Source of the DNA: Willaertia magna
Lineage: Eukaryota > Heterolobosea > Eutetramitea > Acrasida > Naegleriidae
NCBI GenBank assembly: GCA_902984215.1
Contig: CADWAF010000698.1
Location: forward strand, 1 to 18,881
Reading direction: 5' to 3'
DNA length: 18,881 nucleotides
Shown here: in pieces, positions 6,405 through 15,629 of the stretch
How positions within the stretch are numbered: the stretch's first letter is position 1
How the letters are laid out: each line of letters starts with the position of its first letter
The notes under the pieces: generated by a model
What the model was told of the DNA's origin: nothing
What the model saw: only the letters and a program-made list of their open reading frames with translations
Database searches by the model: none
Program-made: the position numbers and the translations under genes

Positions 6405-9362
6405 ATGGTTTTTTTTATTTCTTCATTTCCTCCAACTGTTACTGTAATAACTATAGGAACGTTAGAGCTCCACGAAGAAGTATATAAAACAATACAAAGA
6501 CAAGGATTTATTTCTTTTTCAATTTATAGAAACATAATGAAATATGATGAAAATAGAGTTTTTAAAACACGTGATGTTGCTAAATATTTTATGTTTAGAA
6601 ATTATTGTACTTTATTAGATGTTGTAATTGATAATGAACATTATTTTACATGGAGGTTAGAAAATGAAATAGAAGAAAATATAAAAACTTGGTTGACCAA
6701 TTTAATTAAATTTTCAAAAGATATACCATATTATTCTCTTAACACTAAAAAACGAAAACAAACTGTTAAAAGTATTTATGATTTTGGAACAATAAATGAA
6801 AGTTGTAGTGAAGAGAACGAAAAAGAAGATGAAATTATAGAATTAACAATAAATGAAAATTGTAGTGAAGAGAACGAAAAAGAAGATGAAATTATAGAAC
6901 TAACAAAAAAAGCTCTTTTGAAAAACAAATTAGAAAAATCTTCTTTTCCTTATATATACTGGTTAACAGCTATGAAACTGTTAAATTTGGAAGATACAAG
7001 AGGTATGAGATGGCCTACAGAAATAATTTTATTTTGTCAAGATCTAATTTTTTATTGTGGCAGAACAACTTATGAATGTATTGTTAGAGGACATATTGTT
7101 TTAGATGAAGATGATGAAATTTATGATTTTAGTCCTTTATCTATTAATTATAACTTTATTCTTCCTTCTGAAAGAACTTTAGCAAATCATTTTACAAATT
7201 TTAACTATCTTTTTAATGAAAATAAGAAGATAATAGAAAAGTTATTGTTATGTATTAATGCTTCAAATATTTCAGTTATCAAAGTTGATGCTACAGATCT
7301 TACACCTCAGATTAATATTGACAGAATTAATAATTTTTTATATGGCCTCAATAATGGTCCACATTCTGTGGATTGTATAGATGAATTTTTGAATACAGAA
7401 CTAAGTGTTTCTGATTTTAGCTCTAAAGTTTTACAATCTATGGTTTCATCAATTGATAACAAACTTCATTGGCCTTCATATTACCAATTTTTACACAGTG
7501 AAAATAGTAGCATTATTAATGGTTTAGTTGAAAAAGTTGTTAATGAATTTAAAGATTTAACAAATATACAATTAGTAGTTTTTGACAGTTTGGAAGCTAA
7601 CTGGAGTGTAATAAGAAAAAATCAAAATATTCAATATTTTATTTGCTATGAGCATCTTCTTAAAATATTAAGAAATAATTTAGAACATGAATTATATATT
7701 CCAGTTTCTTTATCAATATTGAATGATATTTTATTATTAGTTAATGTTACAAAGACTATAGTAATGAATGGTAATAATTATTGTAAATTTTACTTTGAAA
7801 ATACTCAATCAAATACTACTCTACATTTCAAAGTAATATTCAATGATCTAAAAGATGTATAGTTTTCATTGAAATTACCTGAAATGAATGTTGAAGAAAT
7901 TTGTGAAGGAGTATTTATACAAAAAGAAACATTAACTATTTTTAATAACTTAAAAGAAATTAAAGCAATTGAATTAAGAACTGAAAAAGAAAATCTTAAG
8001 TTTACAAAAATAATTGTAAGAGTTTTTCAAAATATTTCTCTCACTTTATTACAACAAATATATTTAGATGATACCAATTTGTTTTTTAAAGTTTTACCAA
8101 AGAATAGCCTTTGGTCAATACCAAAACAAGATACAAATTATGCTTCTGCTTTATGTAGCCTTAAATTTATTGGGTTACTTCAAACTAATTATAAATACTT
8201 TAAAGGTTTAATTAATTACCTTACTTTAATGAATAACATTTTCTATTGTTTAAATTCTAATATTCCAGTTAATGAATGTTACAATAATTATAAAATTGCT
8301 TACAATTTTTTAAAAGACTGGAAAGAAAGTTTAGAAGATATTTATAAAACATTTAGTGGCTGTAGATATTTTGTTACTGATAATGCTTTTAAAAGTGTTG
8401 AACTAAATACTAAAACTTTACAATGGATAAATACTCAACATTGGAAAACTGAATTTAATGGCCACGTCCTTTGTACAAATGATTTAGAAGGATTTTTTGG
8501 ACAAAGCAAGACTCATAAATTAATGAAAAAACATACTTGCTTTTCATACACTAAAGCATTTGAAAGTATTCGTCAAAATTACTTGATAAAACATTCAGTC
8601 AACATTACTCACAACAATAACAAAAGAACAACAATAGATGAAAACTGTGAAACTTTAGTGAATTGTGATACTTTTTTAAATTTAATTTATACAAAATCAA
8701 CAAATAACAAATCATTTGTTGTCTATGATACTCAATTAGAAGAAAAAATTTTTACATTAATTCAAAAATACAAAATAGCAAAAACATTAAGTTTAAGAGA
8801 ATCATATCACAAACCTCAATATTTATCACAAAATTTAATATGCAGTGATCAATTGCAAAGAATAGAAGGATTTTTTAATGGTATATCAAATAATTTTACA
8901 TCACCTCTTGTCTCTATAAGTGATAAAAGAGAATTGTCTATCTCCATTCAACCTACAATTATACAAAACGAAATTTTAAATGTCGATCTTATGTCAAACA
9001 AGTATTTTGGTAAAGTAAATGAAATTAAGGCATTTAAAAGAGAAAGTATACTTCAAATGTATATAAAAGAGTTAAATGTTTTGATATGGAATACAAACAA
9101 CATCAAAATAACCTTAGAGGCAATATCAAAGAAAAAAACAAAAGCGGTGTTTATTATAGATAAATTTAAAGTAACAACAACTGATATTTTGGAAATTTCT
9201 TTGCCCCATACTACTACTTTTAAAGACAGAGCTGTTTTTTATCTTATTGTGAAGCACAATTTTACAAAGTTAGTATCTATACCTTTTTATTTATATAAGA
9301 ACAAGCCAAAGAACGTTGTAGAGGAAAATGAAATCATGTTTAATTCCCAAAACACTCAATAA
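6405..9362 (+). CDS. P-element/THAP9-like DDE transposase, interrupted by one TAG
   Basis: Two stretches of 485 and ~499 codons lie in the same frame and are separated only by TAG at 7860-7862; the downstream stretch has no ATG of its own near the break. Together they show P-element order. An RNase H-like start VDATDLTPQINID (Asp295) corresponds to the family's D-E-M-x-I segment. VVFDSLEANWSVIR (Asp394, Asn399) and YEHLLKILRNNL (His417) correspond to the D....N and HLxKxxRNxL region. A helical segment ends in NNIFYCLNSNIP. LCTNDLEGFFGQ (Glu695 counted through the stop) matches the C-terminal acidic motif. No THAP zinc finger is evident at the N-terminus. I see no terminal inverted repeats in the short flanks, so it may be an old insertion or a domesticated gene. 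It is either one spliced protein (intron 7833-7862), a readthrough gene, or a one-stop pseudogene. The family call rests on remembered motifs. Confidence 0.6.
6789..6902 (+). repeat. 57-nt tandem duplication in the transposase linker
   Basis: Two 57-base units, 6789-6845 and 6846-6902, encode TINESCSEENEKEDEIIEL and TINENCSEENEKEDEIIEL. They are nearly identical in DNA and stay in frame, adding 19 acidic residues to the linker before the catalytic domain. The near-identity indicates a recent event. Confidence 0.85.
7833..7862 (+). other. Candidate 30-nt intron removing the in-frame TAG
   Basis: The segment begins GTAATA and ends TGTATAG, is exactly 30 bases, sits in phase 0, and contains the only stop in the transposase frame (TAG, 7860-7862). 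Removing it joins HFK to FSLKLPEMN in frame and gives one protein of 974 residues. The firmer intron at 15870-15904 in this window is only 35 nt and also ends in ATAG, so this size is plausible here. The donor is weaker than GTAAGT, and chance cannot be excluded. Confidence 0.4.
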
Positions 9363-9420
9363 AATTAGGTTTTCATCCAATCTACTGAATTTAAATATCA
9401 TTTTAAACAAGTATATGTAA

Positions 9421-9495
9421 GAAACTATAGGGCAGTGGAAAGGAAGTCTGGTACCTATTGCAATGGACTAGGGTTCGATTCTCCCTTTTGAACCA
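9421..9495 (+). ncRNA. tRNA-like pol III element (degenerate tRNA or tRNA-derived SINE)
   Basis: TAGGGCAGTGG at 9428-9438 fits the pol III A box at all but one position, and GGTTCGATTCT at 9472-9482 fits the B box at all but one. Their starts are 44 bases apart, exactly the spacing in an intron-less tRNA. The acceptor arms (9421-9427 and the seven bases after the T arm) do not pair, and the D and anticodon stems are poor, so it is not a functional tRNA as read. An alternative outer stem is GGAAGTCT (9442-9449) with AGACTTCC (9503-9510), and GGTTC pairs with GAACC inside it. Confidence 0.35.
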
Positions 9496-9702
9496 TCAAA
9501 TTAGACTTCCTATGATAGGCCAAATATAGACCTGAATGAAGATTCTAAAAAAGGTTAGGAAAAAATTTTTGAGTTTCTAGGCCTGGTGCAACATAGTCAG
9601 TCGTAGTAATTTATTCTACTGTAAATAATAGTGGAGCTCGTATGTATTTATTAATATAAGCTGGTTATTTAGTTGTGTTTGTCTAATTGGGCTTTCTATG
9701 TG

Positions 9703-9735
9703 TGTAATTACAACTGTTAATTTACAGTAATTACA
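9703..9735. repeat. Bulged inverted repeat / hairpin
   Basis: TGTAATTA (9703-9710) plus CTGT (9714-9717) pairs with ACAG (9724-9727) plus TAATTACA (9728-9735). This gives 12 base pairs with a three-base CAA bulge and a six-base loop. It lies between the transposase and the fibrinogen-related gene. The role is unknown. Confidence 0.5.
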
Positions 9736-9811
9736 ATGATCCATACGTGGTTGCTGTTTTTATTAATTTGTAACTTTTAAGTCGTAAACACTTGCAGTTG
9801 TGTCTTTTCAG

Positions 9812-9819
9812 TATAAATA
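9812..9819 (+). promoter_or_regulatory. Candidate TATA box of the fibrinogen-related gene
   Basis: TATAAATA lies 48-55 bases upstream of the ATG at 9867. It competes with the idea of a 5'UTR intron at 9829-9863: if that intron is real, transcription must start further upstream. Confidence 0.3.
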
Positions 9820-9828
9820 ACGAAAGTG

Positions 9829-9863
9829 GTAAGTATTTTTCGCTCCAAACCACCATCATTAAG
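9829..9863 (+). other. Candidate 35-nt 5'UTR intron
   Basis: GTAAGTATTT at 9829 matches the first ten bases of the better supported intron at 15870-15904, and a TTAAG acceptor at 9859-9863 gives the same length of 35 nt. It would lie just before the ATG at 9867. The duplicate gene copy matches only from about ATTAAG onward, so it does not help to confirm the donor. Confidence 0.3.
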
Positions 9864-9866
9864 AAA

Positions 9867-11087
9867 ATGAAAGTAAAACGCCAACCAGCATTCCATTCTT
9901 TTTTCATTCTTTCCTCCTTTCTTGCCTTACTTTTATTCCTTCATCATCTTCAACATGTTGTTGTTGTTGAAGGAAAAACCACAAGAGATTTATTAAACCA
10001 AAAGAAGAGTATGCTTCAAACAGTTAAGGACATTCAAAATGATTTACAAACCTTAATTGATTCCTTTAAGAAATATGCCTTACCTTCCGAACAAACCACT
10101 GCAAATCAATATACACAAGAATTACAAACAAAATATGACAAAACAAAGGGTTTAGAACAAAAATTATTATTGGAATTAACTATTCTTGACAGAAGATGTA
10201 ATGCAACAGTTGGTGAAAACTGTAATTTTATTAAACCATCTAATTGTACTACAGGATGGTTTGGAATTGATTGTAATACTCCAATTTGTTTTGGTTATCT
10301 TCCAAGTGATTTAAATGTGTGTAGTGGATATGGTTCTTGTGTAAATCCAGATAAATGTGATTGTAAGGCAGGACGTTCTGGAAGTATGTGTGAAATAATT
10401 TCACAAACAAACACTATTGTAGGAGATAATTCACAAGGAAGAAAGTGGAGTAATGGTGAAATGGCTGCATCATGTAATCAATACAGATATCCAACAGCTT
10501 CAAGTGGTTATTCATATGAAGGAGCTGTTGGCGATGGTGTTTATTGGATTAAAACAAAATCTGTATTTAAGGTTTGGTGTGATATGAGTTCTAATGGAGG
10601 TGGATGGACATTAATTGTTGCACAGTTTGAAGCAGATCCAATTGGAAGTTGGGCACAAGGATTACCTTCAACTTATGATCCAACATTACAATCTAAAAAG
10701 AGTTTCTTAGTTGATTACGATTTAATTCCTTCTCATAGTTTTACTGGATTTGGTAAAGATTTGACTGCAACAACCATTGACTATTTCACATTTGTTTATA
10801 CAGTTGGTGATATTCCAATTAATGATGTTGTTGGTTTTAAAACTAATGCAAACTATAGAATTTTTAGACATTCCAATAATTATTTTGCTAATCACAATCC
10901 TTATGGTTCAATTACTACTAGTTATACTTCTTGGAGAAATACATTAACTGTGTTCAGACAAGGTACTACTAATCCTGCATGGGCCTTTTCACCTTATGGT
11001 GCTGGTGCTGTTCCAGGTTATGCTTTTAATGGTGTTTATATGGAACTTACTTATGAGTCATTTGCATGGACTGTATGGGTTAAATAA
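9867..11087 (+). CDS. Secreted EGF / fibrinogen-related domain protein
   Basis: 406 residues from the ATG at 9867. That start is chosen because it begins the signal peptide and is shared with the duplicate copy; the frame further upstream has no ATG. Residues 1-~36 are a signal peptide (basic MKVKRQ, then a Leu/Phe-rich core ending near VEGK). Residues ~38-110 are helical and probably coiled coil. A Cys-rich segment (~112-180) includes an EGF-like module, CSGYGSCVNPDKCDCKAG. From Cys203 the sequence follows the fibrinogen C-terminal domain: GDGVYWI, then WCDMSSNGGGWTL around Cys238. Such domains bind sugars, acetyl groups or surface ligands, so an adhesion or prey-recognition role is an inference. 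The C-terminal third diverges from animal versions. A decayed paralogue lies 1.4 kb downstream on the same strand. Confidence 0.85.
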   Translation: MKVKRQPAFHSFFILSSFLALLLFLHHLQHVVVVEGKTTRDLLNQKKSMLQTVKDIQNDLQTLIDSFKKYALPSEQTTANQYTQELQTKYDKTKGLEQKLLLELTILDRRCNATVGENCNFIKPSNCTTGWFGIDCNTPICFGYLPSDLNVCSGYGSCVNPDKCDCKAGRSGSMCEIISQTNTIVGDNSQGRKWSNGEMAASCNQYRYPTASSGYSYEGAVGDGVYWIKTKSVFKVWCDMSSNGGGWTLIVAQFEADPIGSWAQGLPSTYDPTLQSKKSFLVDYDLIPSHSFTGFGKDLTATTIDYFTFVYTVGDIPINDVVGFKTNANYRIFRHSNNYFANHNPYGSITTSYTSWRNTLTVFRQGTTNPAWAFSPYGAGAVPGYAFNGVYMELTYESFAWTVWVK

Positions 11088-11269
11088 ATTAGTGTTAAAA
11101 TTGGCTGTAAAACTAATGAATTTTATTACCTGTTAACTATTTGTATTAAATCTGATAATTAATCTAGAGTACTTCCCACGTAATTAATTTGCTATAAATA
11201 ATTAATGAAAAAGTGTTAGTAAAACTCGTTTCTTGGTGAGGATAAAACTAGGTGAGAAAAGGGTTTATA

Positions 11270-12420
11270 ATATTTTTAAATAAATATAATATAAAATATA
11301 AATTAAATTTAAAAAATAATTAAATTTAAAAATAAATAAATTTAAAATAATTTATTATTATAAAATTAGAAAAAATTAAAAAATTATTAGATATTAATAA
11401 AGAAATAATATTTAATTTAAATAAAAAAAAATCTAAAAATTTATTACAAAAATAAACAAAAATAAAATATTTAAATATTAATGTTGATAATATTATTTTA
11501 ATATTATTTTTTAATACATCTTTTATTTTTAATAAAATTAATATTATTTTTATTTAAATTTAATTTTTTTTTATTATTATAAGTTATTTTATAATTAATA
11601 AATATTAGTAATATTTAAATTAAAATTAATTTTAAAAATACTTTTAAATTATAATATTAATTAAAATTAAAATCTTTTTAAATTAAATTTTTAATAATAT
11701 TCATTAATAATATTTTATAGTTTAGTTTATTTAAATAATATAAAAAAAAATATTAAAAACATAAAATTTAAAATAAATTATAAATTAATTTATATTATTT
11801 TTTTAATTATATATTTTAATAATGATTAAACAAATAAAATTGTAAATAATAATAAAGTAAAATGAAAATATCAATTATTTTTAAAATAGTTATTTTACTA
11901 AAATAAATTAATTAAATTAAAAAATAACATTATAAAAAAATAAACAATATAATTATTTTTAAACTATTATTAAATAAAAATTTAATTATTTTATATAATA
12001 TATATAAATTTATATTAATAAAAAAAGTAATTAAATAATAATTAAAATAATATTAATTAATTATTATAATTATAAAAGATATTATTATAATAATGAGAAT
12101 AGTTGTATTAAAAAATTATTTTTATAATAAAATAAATTAAAATTAAAAAATTACAATTATTTAACAATAAATCTAATAATAATTTTAATAATATGTTTAA
12201 CAATAATTTTTTTAATCATTATTAACAGTAACATTATTTATAATAACTTTTTTAATATTGTGATATAAAAGAATAAGTAAATAAAAATTAAAGAATAATT
12301 TTTTAATAATTTAATTTTATTAATTAGTGATAAAGATAATAAAAATGAAAACATATTAAAATTTAAAGTATAATTTTGTTTTTTAATAACTTTAAAAATT
12401 TTTTATTTTTTATTCAATGG
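11270..12420. other. Nearly GC-free spacer (about 95% or more A+T)
   Basis: About 1.15 kb between the fibrinogen-related gene and its decayed copy. The 300 bases 11281-11580 contain only about ten G or C by hand count, and two 60-base lines contain none. No frame, RNA gene or tandem repeat is recognisable. The adjoining 11088-11269 has more ordinary composition and holds the 3' end of the upstream gene. It may be neutrally decayed DNA under AT mutation pressure, or an AT-rich element such as a replication or matrix attachment region; the sequence does not decide. Confidence 0.6.
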
Positions 12421-12451
12421 TTGAATAATATAGAATTTGGTTATTAAGAAA

Positions 12452-13341
12452 ATGAAAGTAAAACGCCAACCTTCATTCCATTCTTTTTTCGTTCTTTCCT
12501 CCTTTCTTGCCTTACTTTTATTCCTTCATCATCTTCAACATGTTGTTGTTGAAGGAAAAACAACAAGAGATTTATTAAAACAAAAGAAAAGTATGCTTCC
12601 AAACGTTAAAGAAGCTGAATTACAAACCTTAATTGATTCCTTAAAAATTATGCCTTACCTTCCGAACAAACTGTAGCAAATCAATATGCGCAAGAATTAC
12701 AAACAAAATATGAAAAAACAATACCCTTAGAACAAAAATTGAATTTAGAACTTTCTGCTCTTGAAAATAGACATAATGTAATAGTTGGTGAGAATTGTAA
12801 TTTTATTAAACCATCTAATAGTACTACAGGATGGTTTGGAATTAATTGTAGTATTCTAATTTGTTTTGGTTATCTTCCAAGTGATTTAAATGTGTGCAGT
12901 GGATATAGTTCTTGTGTAAATCCAGATAAATGTGATTGTAAGGCAGGCCGTTCAGGAAGTATTAATGGTGAAATGGCTATCAATATAAAAATCCAACAAC
13001 AAATGGCTATGTATATGAAGTAGCTGTTGGCGATGGTGTTTATTGGATTAAAACAAAATCTGTATTTAAGGTTTGGTGTGATATGAGTTCTAATGGAGGT
13101 GGGTGGACATTAATTGTTGCACAGTTTGAAGCAGATCCAATTGGAAGTTGGGCACAAGGATTACCTTCAACTTATGATCCAACATTACAATCTAAAAAGA
13201 GTTTCACAGTTGATCCACTATCCATTCCTTCTCATAGTTTTACTGGATTTGGTAAAGATTTGACTGCAACAACTATTGACTATTCCACATTTGTTTACTC
13301 AAATTAACTCTAATCACAACCCTTTTGGTGCATTAACTTAA
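12452..13341 (+). pseudogene. Decayed copy of the EGF/fibrinogen-related gene
   Basis: Tandem paralogue of 9867-11087. The signal peptide is intact from the ATG at 12452 (MKVKRQPSFHSFFVLSSFLA). A one-base deletion after LIDSLK then shifts the frame to a stop at 12674-12676. The EGF-like part continues in another frame with lost cysteines (NCTTG has become NSTTG, RRC has become NRH). After GRSGS about 60 bases are missing and the frame shifts again. The fibrinogen part (GDGVYWIKTKSVFKVWCDM onward, up to about 13300) follows in a third frame. A further internal deletion of roughly 110 bases and loss of the 3' end finish the gene near 13341. The piece from ~13023 to ~13205 is almost identical to the parent, while the EGF region differs at about 8% of sites. 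It cannot encode the full protein. Confidence 0.88.
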
Positions 13342-13637
13342 ATAAAATTGTAAGTTTTGAAAAGAATTTGGTCAATTTTGTTTGGTAAACATGAAAAAAC
13401 TCCTCCCTAAATAGTGTCTTAATTGTGGTACCAAAAAAAACTGTACATACAAAAAATAAAAAAAGTATTTACTGTTCCCTCCAAGTCTCTACAAAAAAAA
13501 TAGCTCATTTTTCTTGGATTTGTTGTACAAAAGGGTTTCCTCTTCAAACCGATCTCTTTAAGATTCCGAAGAAGTAAAAGTAATCCACACTATTCGAACT
13601 GTATACAAAACTTTCTTGTTCATTAATTTTATTTAAA
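13342..13637. other. Spacer / promoter of the coiled-coil gene
   Basis: About 300 bases with no frame, RNA gene or clear repeat. Composition is ordinary for promoters here, with several A-runs and a short T-rich leader before the ATG at 13638. No convincing TATA box is seen. Confidence 0.35.
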
Positions 13638-15596
13638 ATGTCTTATTTAAAAGAAAAGGGATCAAGAGAAATGTTACTTGAAAATTTAATTCAAGTAAAT
13701 ACCAACATTAACTTTAATAATTTAATTCTTTTAATGAAAGAATTAATTGATATAAGTAGTGAAAATTCAATAAAATTGGCCTCAATAGAACAATCTTATG
13801 TCACACAAAATGAATTTAAAAAAGGCTTAAATAACGTTAAAGAAGATGTCAATACTGTTTTTAAAGAAACAATAAAAAAAGAAAATGAAAATTTTCTTAA
13901 TTTGGCTCAAACTGATGTGAGACAAACTGTTGAAAAAGAACTGGATAGACAAGTTACCGTAATAAAAACTGAAATGTTAGATTTTAAAACGAAACAAAAT
14001 GAAAGAATAAAACAGTTAGATGAAAAAGTTCAAGATTCATTAAGTACAACAATTAATTTAAGTAATAGAATTGAAAAGAAAGTGTCACACATGCAATATT
14101 GTGTTGACAGTTTAGAAGCTAGAGTAAATAACTCTGAAGAGTTAACTAGAGATGCCTCTAAAGAGGCAAAGAAATTAAATTCACGTTTAGATAGAATTAA
14201 TCAATCCATACAATATCAAGCACCTTTTAAAGGTGGTAGTAGTGGTGGTAATCCAAACAGTAATACTAATAACAATGATGAGGATGAGATAATAACTGTA
14301 CAAGATAAGAAAAAGAATAAATCTCCTCTAACATTGGCAAATAAGAAAACAGCACCCTTAGATAAAAGGAATAAACAAATAAATAATAATGCAGGTAGTT
14401 CAGAAATAAATAAGAACATTAACAATAATATTGAAATAATTGAGACGGAAGAAGATTCACAAGAAAGTAATCAAAAGACTGCAACAATTCAGTATAATAA
14501 TGATAAAGCGTTGAATGAAGAGATAACAATTAATAACAACAGTAATCTTGAAAACTCTTCAGAAAAACAACTTTATGAAAAAGATGCAAGACAATTATTA
14601 AAGGAAGAAATAAGTGCAAAAATTGAACTGGAATCTCCAATAACAGTACAACATTCAATTAAAGCTATTGAAATAAGTACTGCTGTAGATGATATGGCTA
14701 TAATTAAAACTCAAAGTAAAATTAATGATCTTCTTGAATATATTGATAATTTAAAAGAGGCAATATCACAAAAAATTGTTGCCTCCAAAAAGGATTTACT
14801 TGAGGAAACGGGAGTGAATTTGTTAAACCTTAAAAAGGAATTTGATGAAAAGTTATTGCAAAAAATTGATAAAAAGGACATTTTCCACCTGTTAGCTTCT
14901 AAATCTAATGCCAAGGATATTGACAAATTACATTCTGATTATGATTTCCTACTTTCTATGTATGCTAGATTAGAAAAAGAAATTCAAGAATTGAACGAGT
15001 ATAAATTTCATTCAAAATCGCCACAACCAAACGCTAATAATCACAACAATAATAATAATAACTTTCCAACAACCAATCTGAGAAGTGCTAGTGCCATGTC
15101 ATCATCTCCACCAATTTCAAATTTAATTTCAAATTTTGTTGTAGATAATTCTGAAAAGCACATGAGAAAGCGAGCATATTCAATAACTGAAGATAAATTT
15201 GATAAAACATCTGTTCTACATGCTGGGTTCAATTCAAAAACTGCTGATAGATGGAGGAATAGAACTGTAAAATCAGAAAGATTGTCACCCATTGTAGTAA
15301 GGCCAAGTTCAGAAAATGGTTTAATTGACTCAATTGGTGAAGATGATGATTTAAATGATAATAATAATCAGGATAATAATAGTGATTGGGAAGTTAATTT
15401 AATAGGTACTGATTCTAAAATTTATAGATTTGGAACGAAGAATGCCGCTAGTCTTTTAAGGCCAAAAATTCCTGATTTTACATCTAATCTTGATGATGAG
15501 GGAGAGTCAAATAAGTTTAATAATCAAAGTAAACTCTTTCCAACAATTAACAATAATAATAATAAGGATATGGTAGGACGAAGTCTCAATTTGTAA
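13638..15596 (+). CDS. Coiled-coil, Asn-rich protein of unknown function
   Basis: I do not recognise the family. It has 652 residues. After a short basic start (MSYLKEKGSREMLLENL) there is a helical region ~25-75, then a long heptad-like coiled coil ~75-200 rich in E, K, Q and N. A low-complexity linker ~205-305 is Gly/Ser/Asn-rich and basic-acidic. A second coiled coil runs ~335-460. An unstructured tail ~460-652 has Asn runs, Ser-rich patches (RSASAMSSSPPIS) and possible proline-directed phosphosites (RLSPIV), ending near WEVNLIGTDSKIYRFGTKN. There is no signal peptide or membrane segment, so it is presumably cytosolic, cytoskeletal or nuclear; that is inference. The gene converges on the MDC1-like gene with only 33 bases between the stop codons, so their 3' ends probably overlap. 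Confidence 0.8.
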   Translation: MSYLKEKGSREMLLENLIQVNTNINFNNLILLMKELIDISSENSIKLASIEQSYVTQNEFKKGLNNVKEDVNTVFKETIKKENENFLNLAQTDVRQTVEKELDRQVTVIKTEMLDFKTKQNERIKQLDEKVQDSLSTTINLSNRIEKKVSHMQYCVDSLEARVNNSEELTRDASKEAKKLNSRLDRINQSIQYQAPFKGGSSGGNPNSNTNNNDEDEIITVQDKKKNKSPLTLANKKTAPLDKRNKQINNNAGSSEINKNINNNIEIIETEEDSQESNQKTATIQYNNDKALNEEITINNNSNLENSSEKQLYEKDARQLLKEEISAKIELESPITVQHSIKAIEISTAVDDMAIIKTQSKINDLLEYIDNLKEAISQKIVASKKDLLEETGVNLLNLKKEFDEKLLQKIDKKDIFHLLASKSNAKDIDKLHSDYDFLLSMYARLEKEIQELNEYKFHSKSPQPNANNHNNNNNNFPTTNLRSASAMSSSPPISNLISNFVVDNSEKHMRKRAYSITEDKFDKTSVLHAGFNSKTADRWRNRTVKSERLSPIVVRPSSENGLIDSIGEDDDLNDNNNQDNNSDWEVNLIGTDSKIYRFGTKNAASLLRPKIPDFTSNLDDEGESNKFNNQSKLFPTINNNNNKDMVGRSLNL

Positions 15597-15629
15597 TGTT
15601 GTTGTTTAGATAACGAGCTTTCTACATTT

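Larger units (their letters stand above)
9363..9866. other. Spacer between transposase and fibrinogen-related gene
   Basis: About 500 bases with no protein gene. GC content is visibly higher than in the other spacers. It contains the tRNA-like element, the bulged hairpin and the upstream signals of the next gene. Confidence 0.4.

Noticed and set aside
7869..9362. A separate gene starting at 7869
   Set aside because: Its first codon is TTG and it is simply the continuation of the frame open since 6405, separated by one TAG; the transposase motifs run across both parts.
9421..9495. A functional tRNA gene
   Set aside because: Acceptor arms do not pair and the D and anticodon stems are poor despite good A and B boxes.
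9792..9866. N-terminal extension of the fibrinogen-related protein from 9792
   Set aside because: The first codon is TTG, there is no ATG in the stretch, it lies before the signal peptide, and the duplicate copy does not share it.
6275..9866. Terminal inverted repeats of a complete DNA transposon
   Set aside because: I compared the flanks of 6405-9362 by eye and found no convincing pair of terminal repeats or target duplication; a computed search could still find short or distant ones.
12437..13307. Three small independent genes (12437-12676, 12739-13023, 13083-13307)
   Set aside because: They are pieces of one decayed copy of the 9867-11087 gene in shifting frames.
14216..15292. Minus-strand frames of ~70-83 codons across the coiled-coil gene (and similar ones at 3594-3797, 4699-4893, 16351-16551, 17277-17525, 18494-18694)
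   Set aside because: Antisense or alternate-frame shadows of real genes or low-complexity DNA, with no domain, leader or conserved start.
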